Shown here piece after piece: positions 11,673 to 25,220 of a stretch of DNA of 64,000 bases. Made by a program: the position numbers and the translations under genes. The stretch is from Acanthacorydalis orientalis (taxonomy: Eukaryota > Arthropoda > Insecta > Megaloptera > Corydalidae): the NCBI GenBank assembly GCA_034766995.1, contig CM068314.1, forward strand, positions 22,152,626 through 22,216,625, in the 5' to 3' direction. The first letter of the stretch is position 1, and the number at the start of each line of letters is the position of its first letter. The notes under the pieces were generated by a model. It was not told where the DNA came from. It worked only from the letters and a program-made list of their open reading frames with translations, and made no database searches.

Positions 11673-13174
11673 AAACAAGAGTTTAAAAATTCTACACATC
11701 TTCATAAATAAATGTAAGTTAATTTAAAAATTTGACAGATAATTTACTTCTTCACAATATTATTTTATTTCTATGTACAAATCTTTAAAATATTATCACA
11801 TATATCATTCAATTATCATTTATTTTTCGTCTTTTTTTAACTGAACCAACATAAGATAATTATAACAGCTAATTAAAATGGACATGTACATACGTATAAT
11901 ATAAACATTAATGGTTATAAATGCATCAGTCAAGTAATATATTTTTTTTTTATATTTTGGACGTATTCTTATGAACATTGATATTGCAATAAATGCATAA
12001 GAAGTTGTAGTTTATTATATGACGTTACGTTCGTTAAATAAAAAAAATATTTTTTAAGCGCTGATTGATTATTATCATCATATTTATGATATATTTTAAT
12101 ATAATGTAATAATTGTATATTAAGTAAATTTTAATTAGGCTGTGATTATTTATATATTATTAAGGGCCCACATGAATAATAAGCACTACTAAGTAAAAAA
12201 CATTTGATTAAAAATTTGATTTGATGAAAAATCAATAAAAGTATAAATGTCTGAACTATAAAGAAATATAGAGAAATAATAAGGTATTATTTCTGCCTTG
12301 TAGTAGGTGAATAAGTATTTAAGAAATTAAGATAAAATGGAATGAAGTGAGTGGAAATCGGCACTGAAGAAAATCATGATTCAAAATATATTCAGTTCTG
12401 TGAGAATTTTGTACATAGTGCACGAGATAATTTTTTTATGACCAATTTCAATTATTATTGTTTTTCGATAGATAAATGTCGAAATCTTTCATAGAAGAAA
12501 CGAACTCATATGTGATATATAGGATTCACGTAGAATAATAAAAAATCAGTATATAAGCAATTTGAAAAAAACTGGGTAAAATAATAAATATTTTTTTAAT
12601 AAAATTATTGCTAATACTTTATAAAGATACAGGAGTACTTATATTAAAACAGTTGAAATTAACAATAAATAACACTTAAAAATAATAAACAAAAATTCTT
12701 GTTGAAACAGATTGGAAAGAATGAAAAATTATGTTGGCTTAATCATTAAAGCTAAGATTTTTATATGAAGTGTTTTTTTATTACAATTTACAAGTCACAT
12801 ATATTATTTATTCCTATTCATCAATTTTTTCTAATAAATAAATTTGAAAAACTGAACTGTAACAATTATAAAATAATTTAAATTCATTATATTAATCTGA
12901 ATATATTGTTATAACTTTTTATAAAAAGAAGATTTAAAAATGATAAAATTTATATTGTTATTTTAATTTTTATCTGAATTACGCAGGGATTTGAATAATG
13001 AAAATCGTGAAATATATTATTATTTTTCTATTGTATATCTGGTTCGGTTATTTATTGCACCATATAGTTTCCATTAAAATTTATCAAATATTCCTTTTAT
13101 ATTTTGATTTAACAATAAGTAATGTCTATTATCAATAAATCTATCTTTTTAAATAATAGATGATTAACTCTATT

Positions 13175-13181
13175 CAATATA

Positions 13182-13240
<59 letters not shown>
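13175..13240. repeat. (TA)n microsatellite
   Basis: Nearly pure TA tract. Confidence 0.95.
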
Positions 13241-13242
<2 letters not shown>

Positions 13243-13499
13243 TTTGTTACAATATTATACATGAAAAAGTGGTAAGTTATTCTAAATTATATATGTATAT
13301 AATTTTATATAAGCACACATTTATATTAAAAGAGTTATATTAATAATCATTATATAAAATATGGTAATACGATTTATGTATGTAATTTGCAAATAAAATT
13401 AATACTTTATTGACGATGACATTCGTGGTTTTGCTTTAGACTGTTACTGTTTCAATATGATATATAATATTTCATGCAGATATGATTTACTAATAACAT

Positions 13500-13800
13500 T
13501 AAAGAGAGGATACTCGCGACGAATACATTAACAAACGGCTAGCAGTTCCAACTTTTCTCACGTAAAACAAATAAAGTCACACTGTGCTTGTGTCACATGA
13601 TTTACGACGGACAGAATGGAACGTCTCTCAAGGTGCGATTCATTTTTTGAAAAATGAGTAACATGCGCACACCATATCGGCTACCCACTGTGTCAACATT
13701 TTGTGGGACGACCACGGCCGGACATGAAAGATACGTGCCACTCATTTACAACACAAATGCACAAGTAGACAGATGTTTTAATTAGCTAAAAAGATTTCGA
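13500..13800. promoter_or_regulatory. Balanced-composition pocket, possible enhancer or promoter
   Basis: About 300 bp that clearly differ from the flanks, with GATACTCGCGACGAATAC, TTGTGTCACATG, CACACCATATCGGC and ACGACCACGGCCGG. It is surrounded on both sides by kilobases of AT-rich DNA. Stops occur in all frames. A cis-regulatory element conserved against AT drift is a reasonable inference. Confidence 0.3.
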
Positions 13801-14182
13801 AAGCCGTATTTATATCATTGGATGTATATGTTTCGAACTGATTGGACCGTGCGTTTTTTTTTTTTTTGAAAATGTTTATTTTGTTGTCTAGATACTTTAT
13901 ATTTATTGTTGTGCAGTAAGTGCATCCATTAAAACTAATGGATTGAAAAAGGTTTGGTCAGGATGCCAATGTAAATGAATCTAAATCAGTCAGTTATTGT
14001 CGATACACATAATATGCTAATAAAGTTTATACATTTTTTACTAAAGACTTTAGATGGAAATATATATTAAGTTTGAAAAATATCTGTTTATAAACCACTT
14101 TCAATATTTTTTGAAAGTAATTTTATAATTTTTACCAGTATGTACATAATATGATAATTAAAAATAAATACAGAAGAAACGA

Positions 14183-14185
<3 letters not shown>

Positions 14186-14211
<26 letters not shown>
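14186..14211. repeat. Short (TA)n microsatellite
   Basis: Pure TA. Confidence 0.93.
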
Positions 14212-14214
<3 letters not shown>

Positions 14215-15780
14215 ATTCATTGGACTTCGTGATTTTTTTCTAGATATTAAAGATATATTTTTCTGAGGCAATGAAAAACTTAAACAAAACTGGACGAGAA
14301 AATGAATACTTTCAAAACAAATTTCTGGTCAATAAAAAACAATAGAAGTTAAAATTCTGGTAAAATAAATTTGTAGGGTTTTCTACACCTTATCGCTATA
14401 AGGATGATGATATCACCACCTAAATGCATATAAGAAACAATCAAAAATGATTAATAAACTTTTATTGAATATTTTTGATTAGATAAAAAGTGTGGTTTGT
14501 GAAAAGAGAGAAAATTCATTCGTGGAAATTAAAATTTTCTTCCGAGTACGATATTATATATAATATTCAAAATTGTATATTTAACATTTATTTTTATTCC
14601 ATGGTACGTATATTAACGGTCAAGAAAATATTAATTTTTAAATTTTTCAACTAATAATACAATTAATGTCTTTTCATTAGATTCATAATGTACTCGTACG
14701 TCTAAATATAACAATCAGCTATTAAAAATAAATTATTTTTTGTTAAGATTGTGTTATATGTGTAAATATTTTCAAAAGCAGTTCTGTTTTAAATATTTTG
14801 ATTTATACTGTTTTTCCAGACATCAAGGAAATAATTTAAGAAAAAATGTATCAAAAAGTTATTTTCAAACTGTGATATTTTATATTCTGTTAGTGAATTT
14901 CATTCGTCCAAAGATACTTTTATTGTCAATTTTTCGGTATTTTCTCTTTATTATTAATGCAAAATCTATCACTTTAAGTTGATTAAAGTTAGGTTCAGTA
15001 TATAATTGCATCTTAATATTTCTTTGTTTCATAATACATGCTATTAATTCATATTGTCGTGTTGTGTTAGTAAATTCCTTTTCTGTTCTTTAAATATTAA
15101 ATTACTTACATATTTTACAGAAAAGTGAATTTCTTGAGTTTGAATCAACTTGATTCGAAGGATTTTGTTACTTTGATCATATTTTCTCATTTTTGACACA
15201 CAGTTGTAATTTTTTAATCGGCTTTACAACAGATTTTATTATATTCTATCTCACTTATATTTGAATTGTGAACACGTCTACAATTTATTTAATAATCTGA
15301 ATATAAATAATCACTTATTTTTTGACATCATATATTTTTGTTTCTATTTAAAAATAATTCACACTTTTAGAAACACTATACATTTATATATAATTTTTAT
15401 ATAAGTTAATTTATATATAACTTTTTTTAATCGCTTTATTTAACCATTTGTTAAAATAATAAAAGGGTACTGGTAGCAAGATATCATTCACAAATAATTT
15501 AATATATTAATTATTAGAATCTTTTCGTGTTTTAAATCTGTCAATAAATAATTATTATATTATATCAATATGATAATACGTATCTGTTGATAATAGAATA
15601 ATAATTCAATGCGCAGCACATAAAATCTAATTTTTGTTCATAGATTCCATATCATATGATGATTACATATCAAACATTTCAATATAAGAATTTTTTGCCA
15701 AGTATCATGTAATTTATATAAAAAAAATTATTGGTATTAATATTCAATGTCCAATTTATTAAATTGTATTATTTAATTAA

Positions 15781-15799
15781 CACACACATACACACACAC

Positions 15800-15838
<39 letters not shown>
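15781..15838. repeat. (CA)n then (TA)n microsatellite
   Basis: CACACA motifs pass through TATG into a TA tract. Confidence 0.93.
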
Positions 15839-15843
<5 letters not shown>

Positions 15844-16531
15844 GAAATTAATTATAAGTAATTATATACAAGTTACATATAAAATCTAATAAGTAATATT
15901 AAAAAAAAGTATATATCTATTTAGTTATTCTGTTGAAAACTATCCAATTACAAGAATAAATAAATGAATCAAGAGTTTTACAGTAGATAATGTATTTTGA
16001 AAAATATTCATAGATAAATTGTCGTAATTAATAATATTTTTTTAGAACTATTTTATTATCAGAAAATTTGTTTATTTAACAATTTAATCACAAACTTGTT
16101 GAACGAACTGCAACTAAGAATATTTTATAATATTGATAAACAAAACACTCGAATAAAATAAAATTTATAAATACATTTTATACGTTTATAAATTATACTT
16201 TTTGTAATATCAGGATAGTAAATTTTGAAATGATGAAACATAAAATAACTAAATAAATGTTTCTATTATATGTTATGTTATTTGTTAAATATGATTTAAT
16301 TAAAAATACCTTTCAATTAAATCGATTCATTAAAAATAGAATGTGTTAAATAAATAACACTTAATTAGAGCATTAGAACTATATCTTTTTTTGTATATAA
16401 ATTTTATAAAAATATTTTAATTAACACTAAAATATTAGGAGCGTTTACCATAATGTCACTTTAACAAGTAGAAAATAAATAATTTCTACTAGAATAATTA
16501 ATAATAATTTTTGAAATTAATAATATACATG

Positions 16532-16533
16532 TG

Positions 16534-16564
<31 letters not shown>

Positions 16565-16566
16565 TA
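16532..16566. repeat. (TA)n then (GA)n microsatellite
   Basis: Same TA-to-GA junction type as at 2630. Confidence 0.93.
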
Positions 16567-16914
16567 TATTTGTGTGTAGAAAATATATTAATTTATTTGA
16601 TTATTGGCTGCAATTAATGCATGTTATATAATAATTCAAAATTGTTTGCATAGAAATTCAATTTAATAGCTTATTCATTCTATTTATAAAATGACATTCT
16701 TTTAACATTGTTGTTACGTTAAAAAGTATCAATTTTTATCTATAAAAGTAATTAATTTCTTATTTAATTTTGTATAAATAAATGAATAATATTATTATTT
16801 AAACCTAAATTTGTTACTGTAATTTTTATTTTTTTGATTTCACTTCATAATTTAAAAATGATCGATTGAAATTTTTTTTCTTTAGTGTAATAAGATACGC
16901 TGGAAATATATTCA

Positions 16915-16966
<52 letters not shown>
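16915..16966. repeat. (TA)n microsatellite
   Basis: Pure TA. Confidence 0.95.
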
Positions 16967-16969
<3 letters not shown>

Positions 16970-17474
16970 AGTAAAAAATATCAATTGCAATTTTAACTTA
17001 TTACTAATCATCTATTTAGAAGGTGTAAGCTTTTGTTCATGTAGCACAATCCATGTGTTGTTTTTAAACATATGTGAAGTTGTGAAACAGATATGCTCTT
17101 AAATTCAGCGCAGTTATTTCAGTTATAAATTAAAAATCTAGATCCATTGTGGCATATTAATTGTTTGTTAATAAAATAATAATATATCATATTTTATGTT
17201 TCTTAACAGTTGACATATAAATATGACAATAAAATCGATCTATTTGACTAGTATCAAGATAGTTGAATCTAGTAAATCTATCAGATTACAGAAGCAAAAA
17301 CAATATGATCTATTGTACTAAGGTTTACCATAAGGAAATGCTTTTGAATCCATTGTAATATAATAGACAATACAGTTAACCACATATATTTTATATCGTT
17401 TGATTTATTAATGGAGATCCATGTTGATTAGATTTAACATATATGTTTATACATATTCACTGGTATATACACAT

Positions 17475-17520
17475 ACATTCATGTATACATCTATCTATAT
17501 CTATAAATCTATCTATCTAT

Positions 17521-17553
<33 letters not shown>
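17475..17553. repeat. (ATCT)n then (TA)n microsatellite
   Basis: ATCT tetranucleotides precede a TA tract. Confidence 0.93.
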
Positions 17554-17557
<4 letters not shown>

Positions 17558-18419
17558 ATGAAAAACTCCAAAAATCTGAACCGATTTATAAAAAATCTAT
17601 TTTTGAAATTTATTATTTTCATGAACGAATTATTTCTTTAATATAGAATGCATTTTGTATTTTAAGAAAAGAATTATTACTCCATTCACTATAATTTCCA
17701 TACTCTCACAGAATAGAAATCAATTACTGCATGTGTTGATGCAAAATATAGTGCATAGAATGAGAATTTTTCAGAGAAAGTGAATTTATCATAGTATTAA
17801 ATTATAATGGTGTATATGTTTTTTAACTATAAATAAATGATTCAGAATAAAAATATGACATTCTATTGACAAAAATTTAAGTATTATTTGTTGAAACATT
17901 AAACTTTAAAAATTTTTAATGGTTGCAAGTTTATCATTAAAACAATAAATATTTAGTAAAAAAACAAACATACTTTAAATGAACGTGTCATTTCACATTA
18001 AAGAATGTTGTTTAATAAAATCATTTTTTTATTAAAACTTAATTCTGTTCATTTTATGAGTATGGTTTATATAAAATATTATTTTGTCTATCATGATCAT
18101 CATACTCACTCTTTGGCAGTCCATAGTGGATGAAAATTTCATTAAAGTTTTATCACTAAACAAAAATGGACTTTAAATAGTATTTTTTACAGTAATATTA
18201 CTGCATGCAAAGAAAATATTTTGGTTTTCAGAAATACAGGAATGTGTCGAAAATATACGAAATATAAAAATATTAAATAAATATGTAGAATAATGTATTC
18301 AATAAGAGGTTAACAATATTATTTCACCATTTTATAAAAACATTGTTTAAATTTTAGAGAGGGTTTTAACATTTTATTGATGAGTAAATGAATTCTCCGG
18401 TTGTACAAAAAATACATGT

Positions 18420-18445
18420 ACATATACATATATATATATACATTT

Positions 18446-18537
<92 letters not shown>
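18420..18537. repeat. Long compound (TA)n microsatellite
   Basis: TA with TACA and TATG variants over about 118 bp. Confidence 0.95.
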
Positions 18538-18539
<2 letters not shown>

Positions 18540-19213
18540 TGAAGAACAATTAATTATTTTTGTAAAACCAAATAATGGATAAAATAGGAGTGTTAATTTT
18601 TTATATTGATTTTATTATAAGTACTTAAACGTTATTAAATAAATGTTTCATTAATAGTAATTAGAAATTAATAAAAAAATATTACAATTATCTTACTTTT
18701 TGAGATACATTTTTAAATGCATGATTATAATAAAAAAGATTACGGTACAAATGTATTTTTTCGAAATGAATAAAAAGCCGAATTTAAAATAAGCTTTTAA
18801 TGTACATTTACTTATGTTTTTGGAAAGATAGTGAATTAATTACATTGTTCGACTTGCATTTCTATAGTGCTATACTAGGCTTTTTTTGAAAACAAATTAT
18901 TTTTTTTATTTCTGAAATTCCTCCCGGGTATGAGGTTAAACTGCGACCAGTTCTCATTTTTGGCAAACTAAATGAATCATTTAATTGTAAAATTTCTCTA
19001 AATACTGTAAATTTATTACTGAAAATGCAAATTTCAAGAGTAATATCAATTGCTCTCTCAAGTTGTAAAATTTGAAAATAGTTTAAGGTAATTGTGTTTC
19101 AATTGTTTAGTTACTTTCATACTATAAATATTTTTCATTTGCCAAAAGTAAGATAAAATACTTTAATGATTAAATAATATATAGCATGAACACTATTACT
19201 ATATTGAAAGGAA

Positions 19214-19215
<2 letters not shown>

Positions 19216-19277
<62 letters not shown>
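19216..19277. repeat. (TA)n microsatellite
   Basis: Pure TA, shortly upstream of the GC-richer pocket at 19440. Confidence 0.95.
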
Positions 19278-19282
<5 letters not shown>

Positions 19283-19439
19283 TAATTGTATAAATAGATG
19301 TAAAATTTTACTGCACTTAATTGACGGAGACAAATAATATTCATACATTTACAATATCTGTCTCATATCCTATAAATAATAAGATACAATCTTTTGTAGA
19401 TATATTAGCTAAGTTTGTATCAGTACGTTATCTAACACA

Positions 19440-19760
19440 TTAGTGATCGATTATCAAATTTACAGTGTATATAATTTTCACAATAGATCTCTGTACATTG
19501 AGCAACTGTCCCTGGAGTTGCAGTGTCGTTGCCGATAGCAATCTATACGGTGTTGTATCGATGTCACGCCAAACAAAGCGATCACGAGTGCCCGCCTGGT
19601 CGATAAGATCGAGCACTGTTTGTGTGCGGGTTCGTACCGCCATCTTATCGCTCGCACATCGCCACGACATGGCAGCCGCCAGTGTCTACGCATGCTTCGC
19701 ACTAGAATGCTTCGGGAAAGACTTCAAATATTACATTCTGTACGAGTTTAATTTTGAATT
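19440..19760. promoter_or_regulatory. GC-richer pocket with overlapping ORFs; promoter, enhancer or unrecognised exon
   Basis: One of the most balanced segments in the window. It contains ATCGAT and TATCGATG motifs, CGATAAG and CTTATCG (GATA-type sites), and CCGCCATCTT. Both strands stay open for 74-103 codons (plus 19465-19776, minus 19440-19670), which is what an AT-rich stop-laden background lacking stops in a GC pocket would give by chance. None of the peptides matches a family I recognise. No convincing splice pair was found. Confidence 0.33.
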
Positions 19761-19937
19761 TCGTAAAGCGTTTTAAATTACTTAAGAAACACATATTACC
19801 TATATGTGTACGTATGTTTATATATAAGATTTTACTTTGAATAGTTTTAAAAAATGCTTTTTCTATAAAAGCAGATCAAGCTTAAAAATGTATGAAACAA
19901 GTAACAATAAAAACTTTTATATATTTTATTATAAAGG

Positions 19938-19949
<12 letters not shown>

Positions 19950-20010
<61 letters not shown>

Positions 20011-20034
20011 ACACACTCACATATATACAATTAT

Positions 20035-20077
<43 letters not shown>
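19950..20077. repeat. Two (TA)n tracts with a CA-containing link
   Basis: TA tracts at 19955-20006 and 20038-20077, joined by ACACACTCACATATATAC. Confidence 0.95.
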
Positions 20078-20080
<3 letters not shown>

Positions 20081-21771
20081 AAGAATAAAAATATGTGAAA
20101 TACATTGAAATATATAGCAATGAAAATTATTTAGATAAAATCTGGACGTAAACAAATTCGTTACTTGATGTATATAAATGTATATGGAAAAAGAAGGAAA
20201 ATTTTCTTGACTTGCTCTTTAAATAATTTGCGCATTTATAATATTATGGGGTGGAATAATACATATTTTGTAAATTATCCGTTATTTATGTCTAGTTCCA
20301 CTTAACCTCTGCACATTTAATGTTATTTCATTAAGATTGTTGTATTATTTAAACTAAACGGTTGATTATTTTTAAATTACATAAATGATACTTTTTTTCA
20401 GATTCGAGGCATTCACTAATGCAGTACTGATGTTAATTTATCGAATTTACTAAAGACAATAGTATGAAGTTATATTAAACTGTAAAATGTTTGAATTGAT
20501 TGACAAGATATTTAAAAGTGAATTTGAATGTTAAATACGAAAAATAGCCAGTCAATAGAATTGAATAAATTCTTATAGAGAGAAAAAGTCACTGCAATTT
20601 TAGGAAGCTTGCAGAAAAGAATAATTTACTCTATTGAACTAGCAATTAAACCTTTTGCCTAATGGTAAAGATCAGTGTTATGTAATTCTGTGAAAAAACA
20701 CTGGAATTTGATAAATAACTGCCGTTAAAATATATAAAAAAATCGGAAAATTACATATATATTTTATTCGCCGACAGTGTGAACTGTGTGATTTTCATTA
20801 TTTGAAGATAGAATAATGACAGGAGATAAAAAAATGTACTGCTAATGTGAATAAAATATTGGAATTTTATAAAATAATTTTTTTCAAACATTGAAAGTGG
20901 AAATAGAATTAATAAAATTTCACAGAATTTGAGATTGATACAAAAACCTTCCATTATTCAGAAAAAAAAGTAGCCATTGTTGCTGACACTAAGAATATTA
21001 TGATATTTACGTGATATTGTCTATTGTATACAATTGTAAATTAATGAATATTTAATATTAGACTGATGTTTGGAGCATTTCGAACATTTAAAAACTGTTT
21101 TGGTAAAATTCAATCCTTTTCAAAGAGAGAGACTGAAAAAGTGAGTATATTGAATGAGTTTTTGCAAATAAATTTTTCAGTTTTGCAAATACCATTAGAT
21201 TTTTCTATACATTATCGCTTTGAGGATCACTATCGAAATGTCGACAAGCAACAATTAAAGGTTATTAATAATCAATTATCAAACATTTTTGAATAATAAG
21301 ATTTTCTGCTGTTTACAGAGTGACAAATTTATTTATGAAAGTAAATTAAGTCACAGTTCCAAAAGGAAATTATGATTTTTTTCTGTTTGTTTCACTAGTG
21401 TTGATCGGAAAGTGATTTTTCATAGGACAGTTTTGGTACTGTGACTGAAAGTGAGAAAACAATTTATTTGTAGAACTATATTCTAATATGAGATTTTATA
21501 TGTAAAAAAAATTTTTTTTGTACTTTTATTAGCTTTGTAACGTCTATTCAATTTGTATTTGTTAATTATGACTTTTTTTAGTTTTAAAACGATTTGTTTA
21601 TTAGTTCGAATTGAAAAAAATACAATTTTTATGTTTATTAATTGACAGTTTTAGGAAATAGCATTCGTTTGTAACAATAATGTATAAAATTTATAATGAC
21701 AATTAAAAAAATTTTTTTTGGATATGTGAATTTTAAAAAAATATGCAGTTCAAAATAGTAGGATAAAATTG

Positions 21772-21775
<4 letters not shown>

Positions 21776-21814
<39 letters not shown>
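21776..21814. repeat. (TA)n microsatellite
   Basis: Pure TA flanked by GAATAT/ATATTC. Confidence 0.94.
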
Positions 21815-21817
<3 letters not shown>

Positions 21818-22439
21818 TATATTTATTATGTTCTAAGAATGCTTTGTAAGTTGTAAGAATATAATTTGTATATAATTATATACACACTTTTTTTCTAACT
21901 TTTCAATAAACCATTTATCCATCGGCAATTCAAACAGTAGCAATTTAAATTGGTAACCTTATATAATGAGTCTAATATTTTTAAAGATCGGTTGAACTGT
22001 TATTGACTCCGGATTTAATTGATTCTTGAATAGATAAATTTTCGCTTCTTGAAATATTCGTATTCAACAATATTTTTAATAATTGCATTTCAGCACGATA
22101 TTTCCATTCTTTTTTTGATTTTTTTTAAAACAGTATAATTATGTATTTAATGAATATTTATATAAGTCTCGTTAATTTATATAACCTTTTTCTTAAAGAA
22201 TATTAAATTGTCATTTTAAAGAAATATGGAAGTTCTCAATTAAGATGTAGTAGTTTTTATAATTTTTAATAATTAATTAATGATTAATTTTTTATAATAT
22301 TTCGTACTAAAGTATTACTTTTTTATAAGAAAATTTGAATAATGAAATTATTTCTAAAAAAATTGCATAGTTACATTAAAAAATGAATAGAAAGTCTAGT
22401 ACATGAAAAATATATTCAAGTCTGTTTCATTTCTATATC

Positions 22440-22730
22440 ACAATCAGATCACTACCCGGTTGTTCTGGTGGTTGTAGTTACATAGTAGCGGATCTGTAAT
22501 TATATCATAAGAATGGTGCACCATCGAACACACTGATTTATATTTTGATAACTGGAACGAAGATGGAAAATACAAAGTCTACGGGCAAAGAACAAAACAG
22601 AAACAATGTGTTTATTTATTCTGTCAACTTACCATTCGTTTCGTATTGCGTCCACGATCTCCTCTTACGTGTAATTGTGAAATTTCACATTCACATAGTC
22701 GTTAAATTTAGTATACGAGTATCTACGTAT
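22440..22730. promoter_or_regulatory. Balanced-composition pocket with a possible minus-strand splice donor
   Basis: It contains ACTACCCGGTTG, GTAGCGGATC and TGCACCATCGAAC. On the minus strand, the sequence ACGAATG followed by GTAAGT near 22630 looks like an exon end, preceded by codons EEIVDAIRNEW in one frame. No good acceptor is visible upstream. It is either a small exon or an enhancer; I cannot decide. Confidence 0.25.
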
Positions 22731-23338
22731 GTATAATAATGTTGTATTGTATACAATCAGTTTGATTCACAAGTACTTAATGATTTGTATGAAACACTGT
22801 GTACAGTATTTTTTATTATAACCATGCATTTTTCAACGATAATGGCTGAAAACAGAGACTGATCTGAGCTATATATTTGTTCTATGAAGTTATAAACTCT
22901 TGATATAATTGTAAACATTATGTTTTTGGATTCAAACAATTTAAATTATCTGTTTAATTTTCATTAAAATCAAGTACAAATCTAAAAAAAAATTAGATTA
23001 GGAATTATGTGAAAACTTGTATGCGAGTAGATGAAAGATAATTATGTAGTTACATGCGAAATAAAATAACGATAAAATGTTGTTATATCAATTCGCTATT
23101 TTGTAAATTACAAAAATATACAATACAATGTTTGTTTTAATAAAAAAGCCGATAAATTGTCATATAAAGAGTAAACTATGGATGGAAAAATATTTACATT
23201 TTATCTGATTAAAAGAGGATTAATTTATAATCCTTTTCCAACTAATTAAAGTATCGCAATGCTTAAATATACTAATAGGGATCAATATTAACACTTGTAA
23301 AAGTGACTGTATTTTAGGAAAAAAAATATCTTAAATGA

Positions 23339-23360
23339 TATATATATATATATATATATA
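23339..23360. repeat. Short (TA)n microsatellite
   Basis: Pure TA. Confidence 0.92.
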
Positions 23361-23583
23361 AATGAGGACAGATTAAATTCTTGTTAATTATAAAAATAAA
23401 AAACCCGTTTATTTGGAGCACTTATAAGTTTATTTAATTTATAAAATTGTTTGTGCGATATATGGCAATAACAACTCTTGAAATAAGAATAATTATAATG
23501 GTCCAAATATTTTATCACATTTGAATTCTTTAATTCAACATTGTCATTAATTTCCAGGTTCGAATATTGAAAATTATAAAAAG

Positions 23584-23975
23584 TTGAGAATTCTAGAAAT
23601 GTCAAACTTTGTGGGGCCACTGAGCCGGCCCTGTGCATTATATGGACGAACTGACATGCACGCACGTTTTCGGATAGCGTATATTTTGATAATATTGAAA
23701 AAAATTCGCAATTTTCCGAAATTAATTTTTTTGAGAAATCGAGAACCATCCCCCTTTGCGTGTTTGTCGAAAAATCGAGGAAATTTTTTTATCGATATTT
23801 TCAGCGTAATCGAATCTTCTTGACACGTACTTTGACGTACAAACATTTAAAACGCGCAATTCGTACGATAAAGTGTTGAAAAACGCAAATGAAATATTGA
23901 AAGTTCTAAAGAATTGAGAATTTTAGAGATAGAAGTTTTGTCAAAATTTATTGGCCACTGATACGAGGCTGTTAA
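23584..23975. repeat. Diverged direct repeat, 330-bp offset
   Basis: The segment starting at 23584 (TTGAGAATTCTAGA, followed by GTCAAACTTTGTGG and GGCCACTGA) recurs at 23914 (TTGAGAATTTTAGA, GTCAAAATTTATTGGCCACTGA). The two copies are 330 bp apart, so this looks like one full and one partial unit of a repeat monomer. The region is less AT-rich than its flanks and rich in CG dinucleotides. Overlapping ORFs of up to 121 codons here show no recognisable domain and are treated as incidental. Confidence 0.6.
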
Positions 23976-24169
23976 TAATGTGTATTAAGACGTTTATGTA
24001 TTGAAAAAATTCGTTTTATTTCTTGACTATTATATAATCTGGTACTAATCGTTTTTTTCCTTTTCAACTTTTCATATTTTTTTTCTAATTTTTGTTTTTT
24101 AGGTATTTAAAATCCATTCTCTAGCAATAATATATATATTTTTCATCTTATGTGTGAAATGGGTAATGA

Positions 24170-24390
24170 AAAATTCTTATCGATTACGATCTGCGGTCCG
24201 ATAAGGTGATACAACCTTCTGTTTTATCTTGAATTCTTTGGTCTCTTTTTTCGTACAACCACTAATGCATCAGCTGTTTGACTCGACATCTAATACCAAT
24301 TTATAGGTCATGGGCTCGTATTGTATCTATACTCACCATATGCCTAGCTACCATCTTTTCAGGCACTTCTAGCACGTCGACAATATCGAT
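24170..24390. promoter_or_regulatory. Balanced-composition pocket
   Basis: It holds CTGCGGTCCGATAAGG (GATA site), ATCAGCTGTTTGACTCG (E-box) and CACGTCGACAATATCG. No coding signal. A possible regulatory element. Confidence 0.22.
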
Positions 24391-25085
24391 CTATAATAAT
24401 CAATGTGTAAAAATGAAAATTGAATAACTGCAAGGAATTAAACAACATTCTGAATTAATAATTCTGCTGTCATAATTTTTCATTAGTTTTTATCCAATTA
24501 AAGCCATTTTCTTCATTAATGGAGATTTTTCAAATTATAATAATTATTATTAATTTATTAGATTATTTAATTTTATTAATTATTAATATATCTTTTGCCT
24601 AATCTTTAGTCGTCAAGAAAAATTAATTTAATTTGATGTATAATTAATTTATTGACATATTTACGAACACTGAGTTTTTATTCTGGTATGATTATTTTTA
24701 AATATTAATAGTATCACCCACGCTTGTTTTATCTTTAAACTATAAAACACGTTTATGCGGTACACTTGATTAGGATTTGTCATTTTTTTTATAGATGATG
24801 TTTATCTATAAGGAATATTTTCGTAGGATGTGAAATAATATTAAAGTTCTAGTGATACTCTCAATGGAGGTGAGATATTTGTAATTAAAAATTATAAAAA
24901 TCCCACACAAATAACTTTATATATTTCTGTGTTCTAGACATATATCATTTTTTATTTTATTTATGAAATTATCAAATATATCAACAATTATATTCAACAA
25001 TTACTTTCTTTTAATTAGTACTGATCTCTCTTCATATACGATACTGAATTGTTATAAACAGTTCAACAGTTATACATTCTAATGA

Positions 25086-25155
<70 letters not shown>

Positions 25156-25220
25156 ATAGAGAAAGAGTGAAGGATTGAGATAAAAGGAGATAAATGTAGA
25201 AGGAGAGAGAGAGAAAAAAA
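25086..25220. repeat. (TA)n then GA-rich tract
   Basis: A long pure TA tract (to about 25152) is followed by AGATAGAGAAAGAG and later AGGAGAGAGAGAG. Confidence 0.92.

Larger units (their letters stand above)
6540..13499. other. AT-rich intergenic DNA with microsatellites
   Basis: Nothing coding is supported. Several long TA tracts cluster at 8900-9500 and 11040-11670. Confidence 0.7.
13801..19439. other. AT-rich intergenic DNA with microsatellites
   Basis: No gene is supported; open frames are short, low-complexity and rich in Phe, Ile, Lys and Tyr. A small pocket at 18920-18955 (CTCCCGGGTATGAGG) has no assigned role. Confidence 0.7.

Noticed and set aside
14740..14982. 80-codon plus-strand ORF
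   Set aside because: AT-driven composition, no similarity recognised and no supporting signals.
23384..23846. Overlapping minus ORFs of 121 and 90 codons and a plus ORF of 79
   Set aside because: They lie in the 330-bp repeat pocket, overlap in different frames and show no domain; probably incidental to lower AT content.
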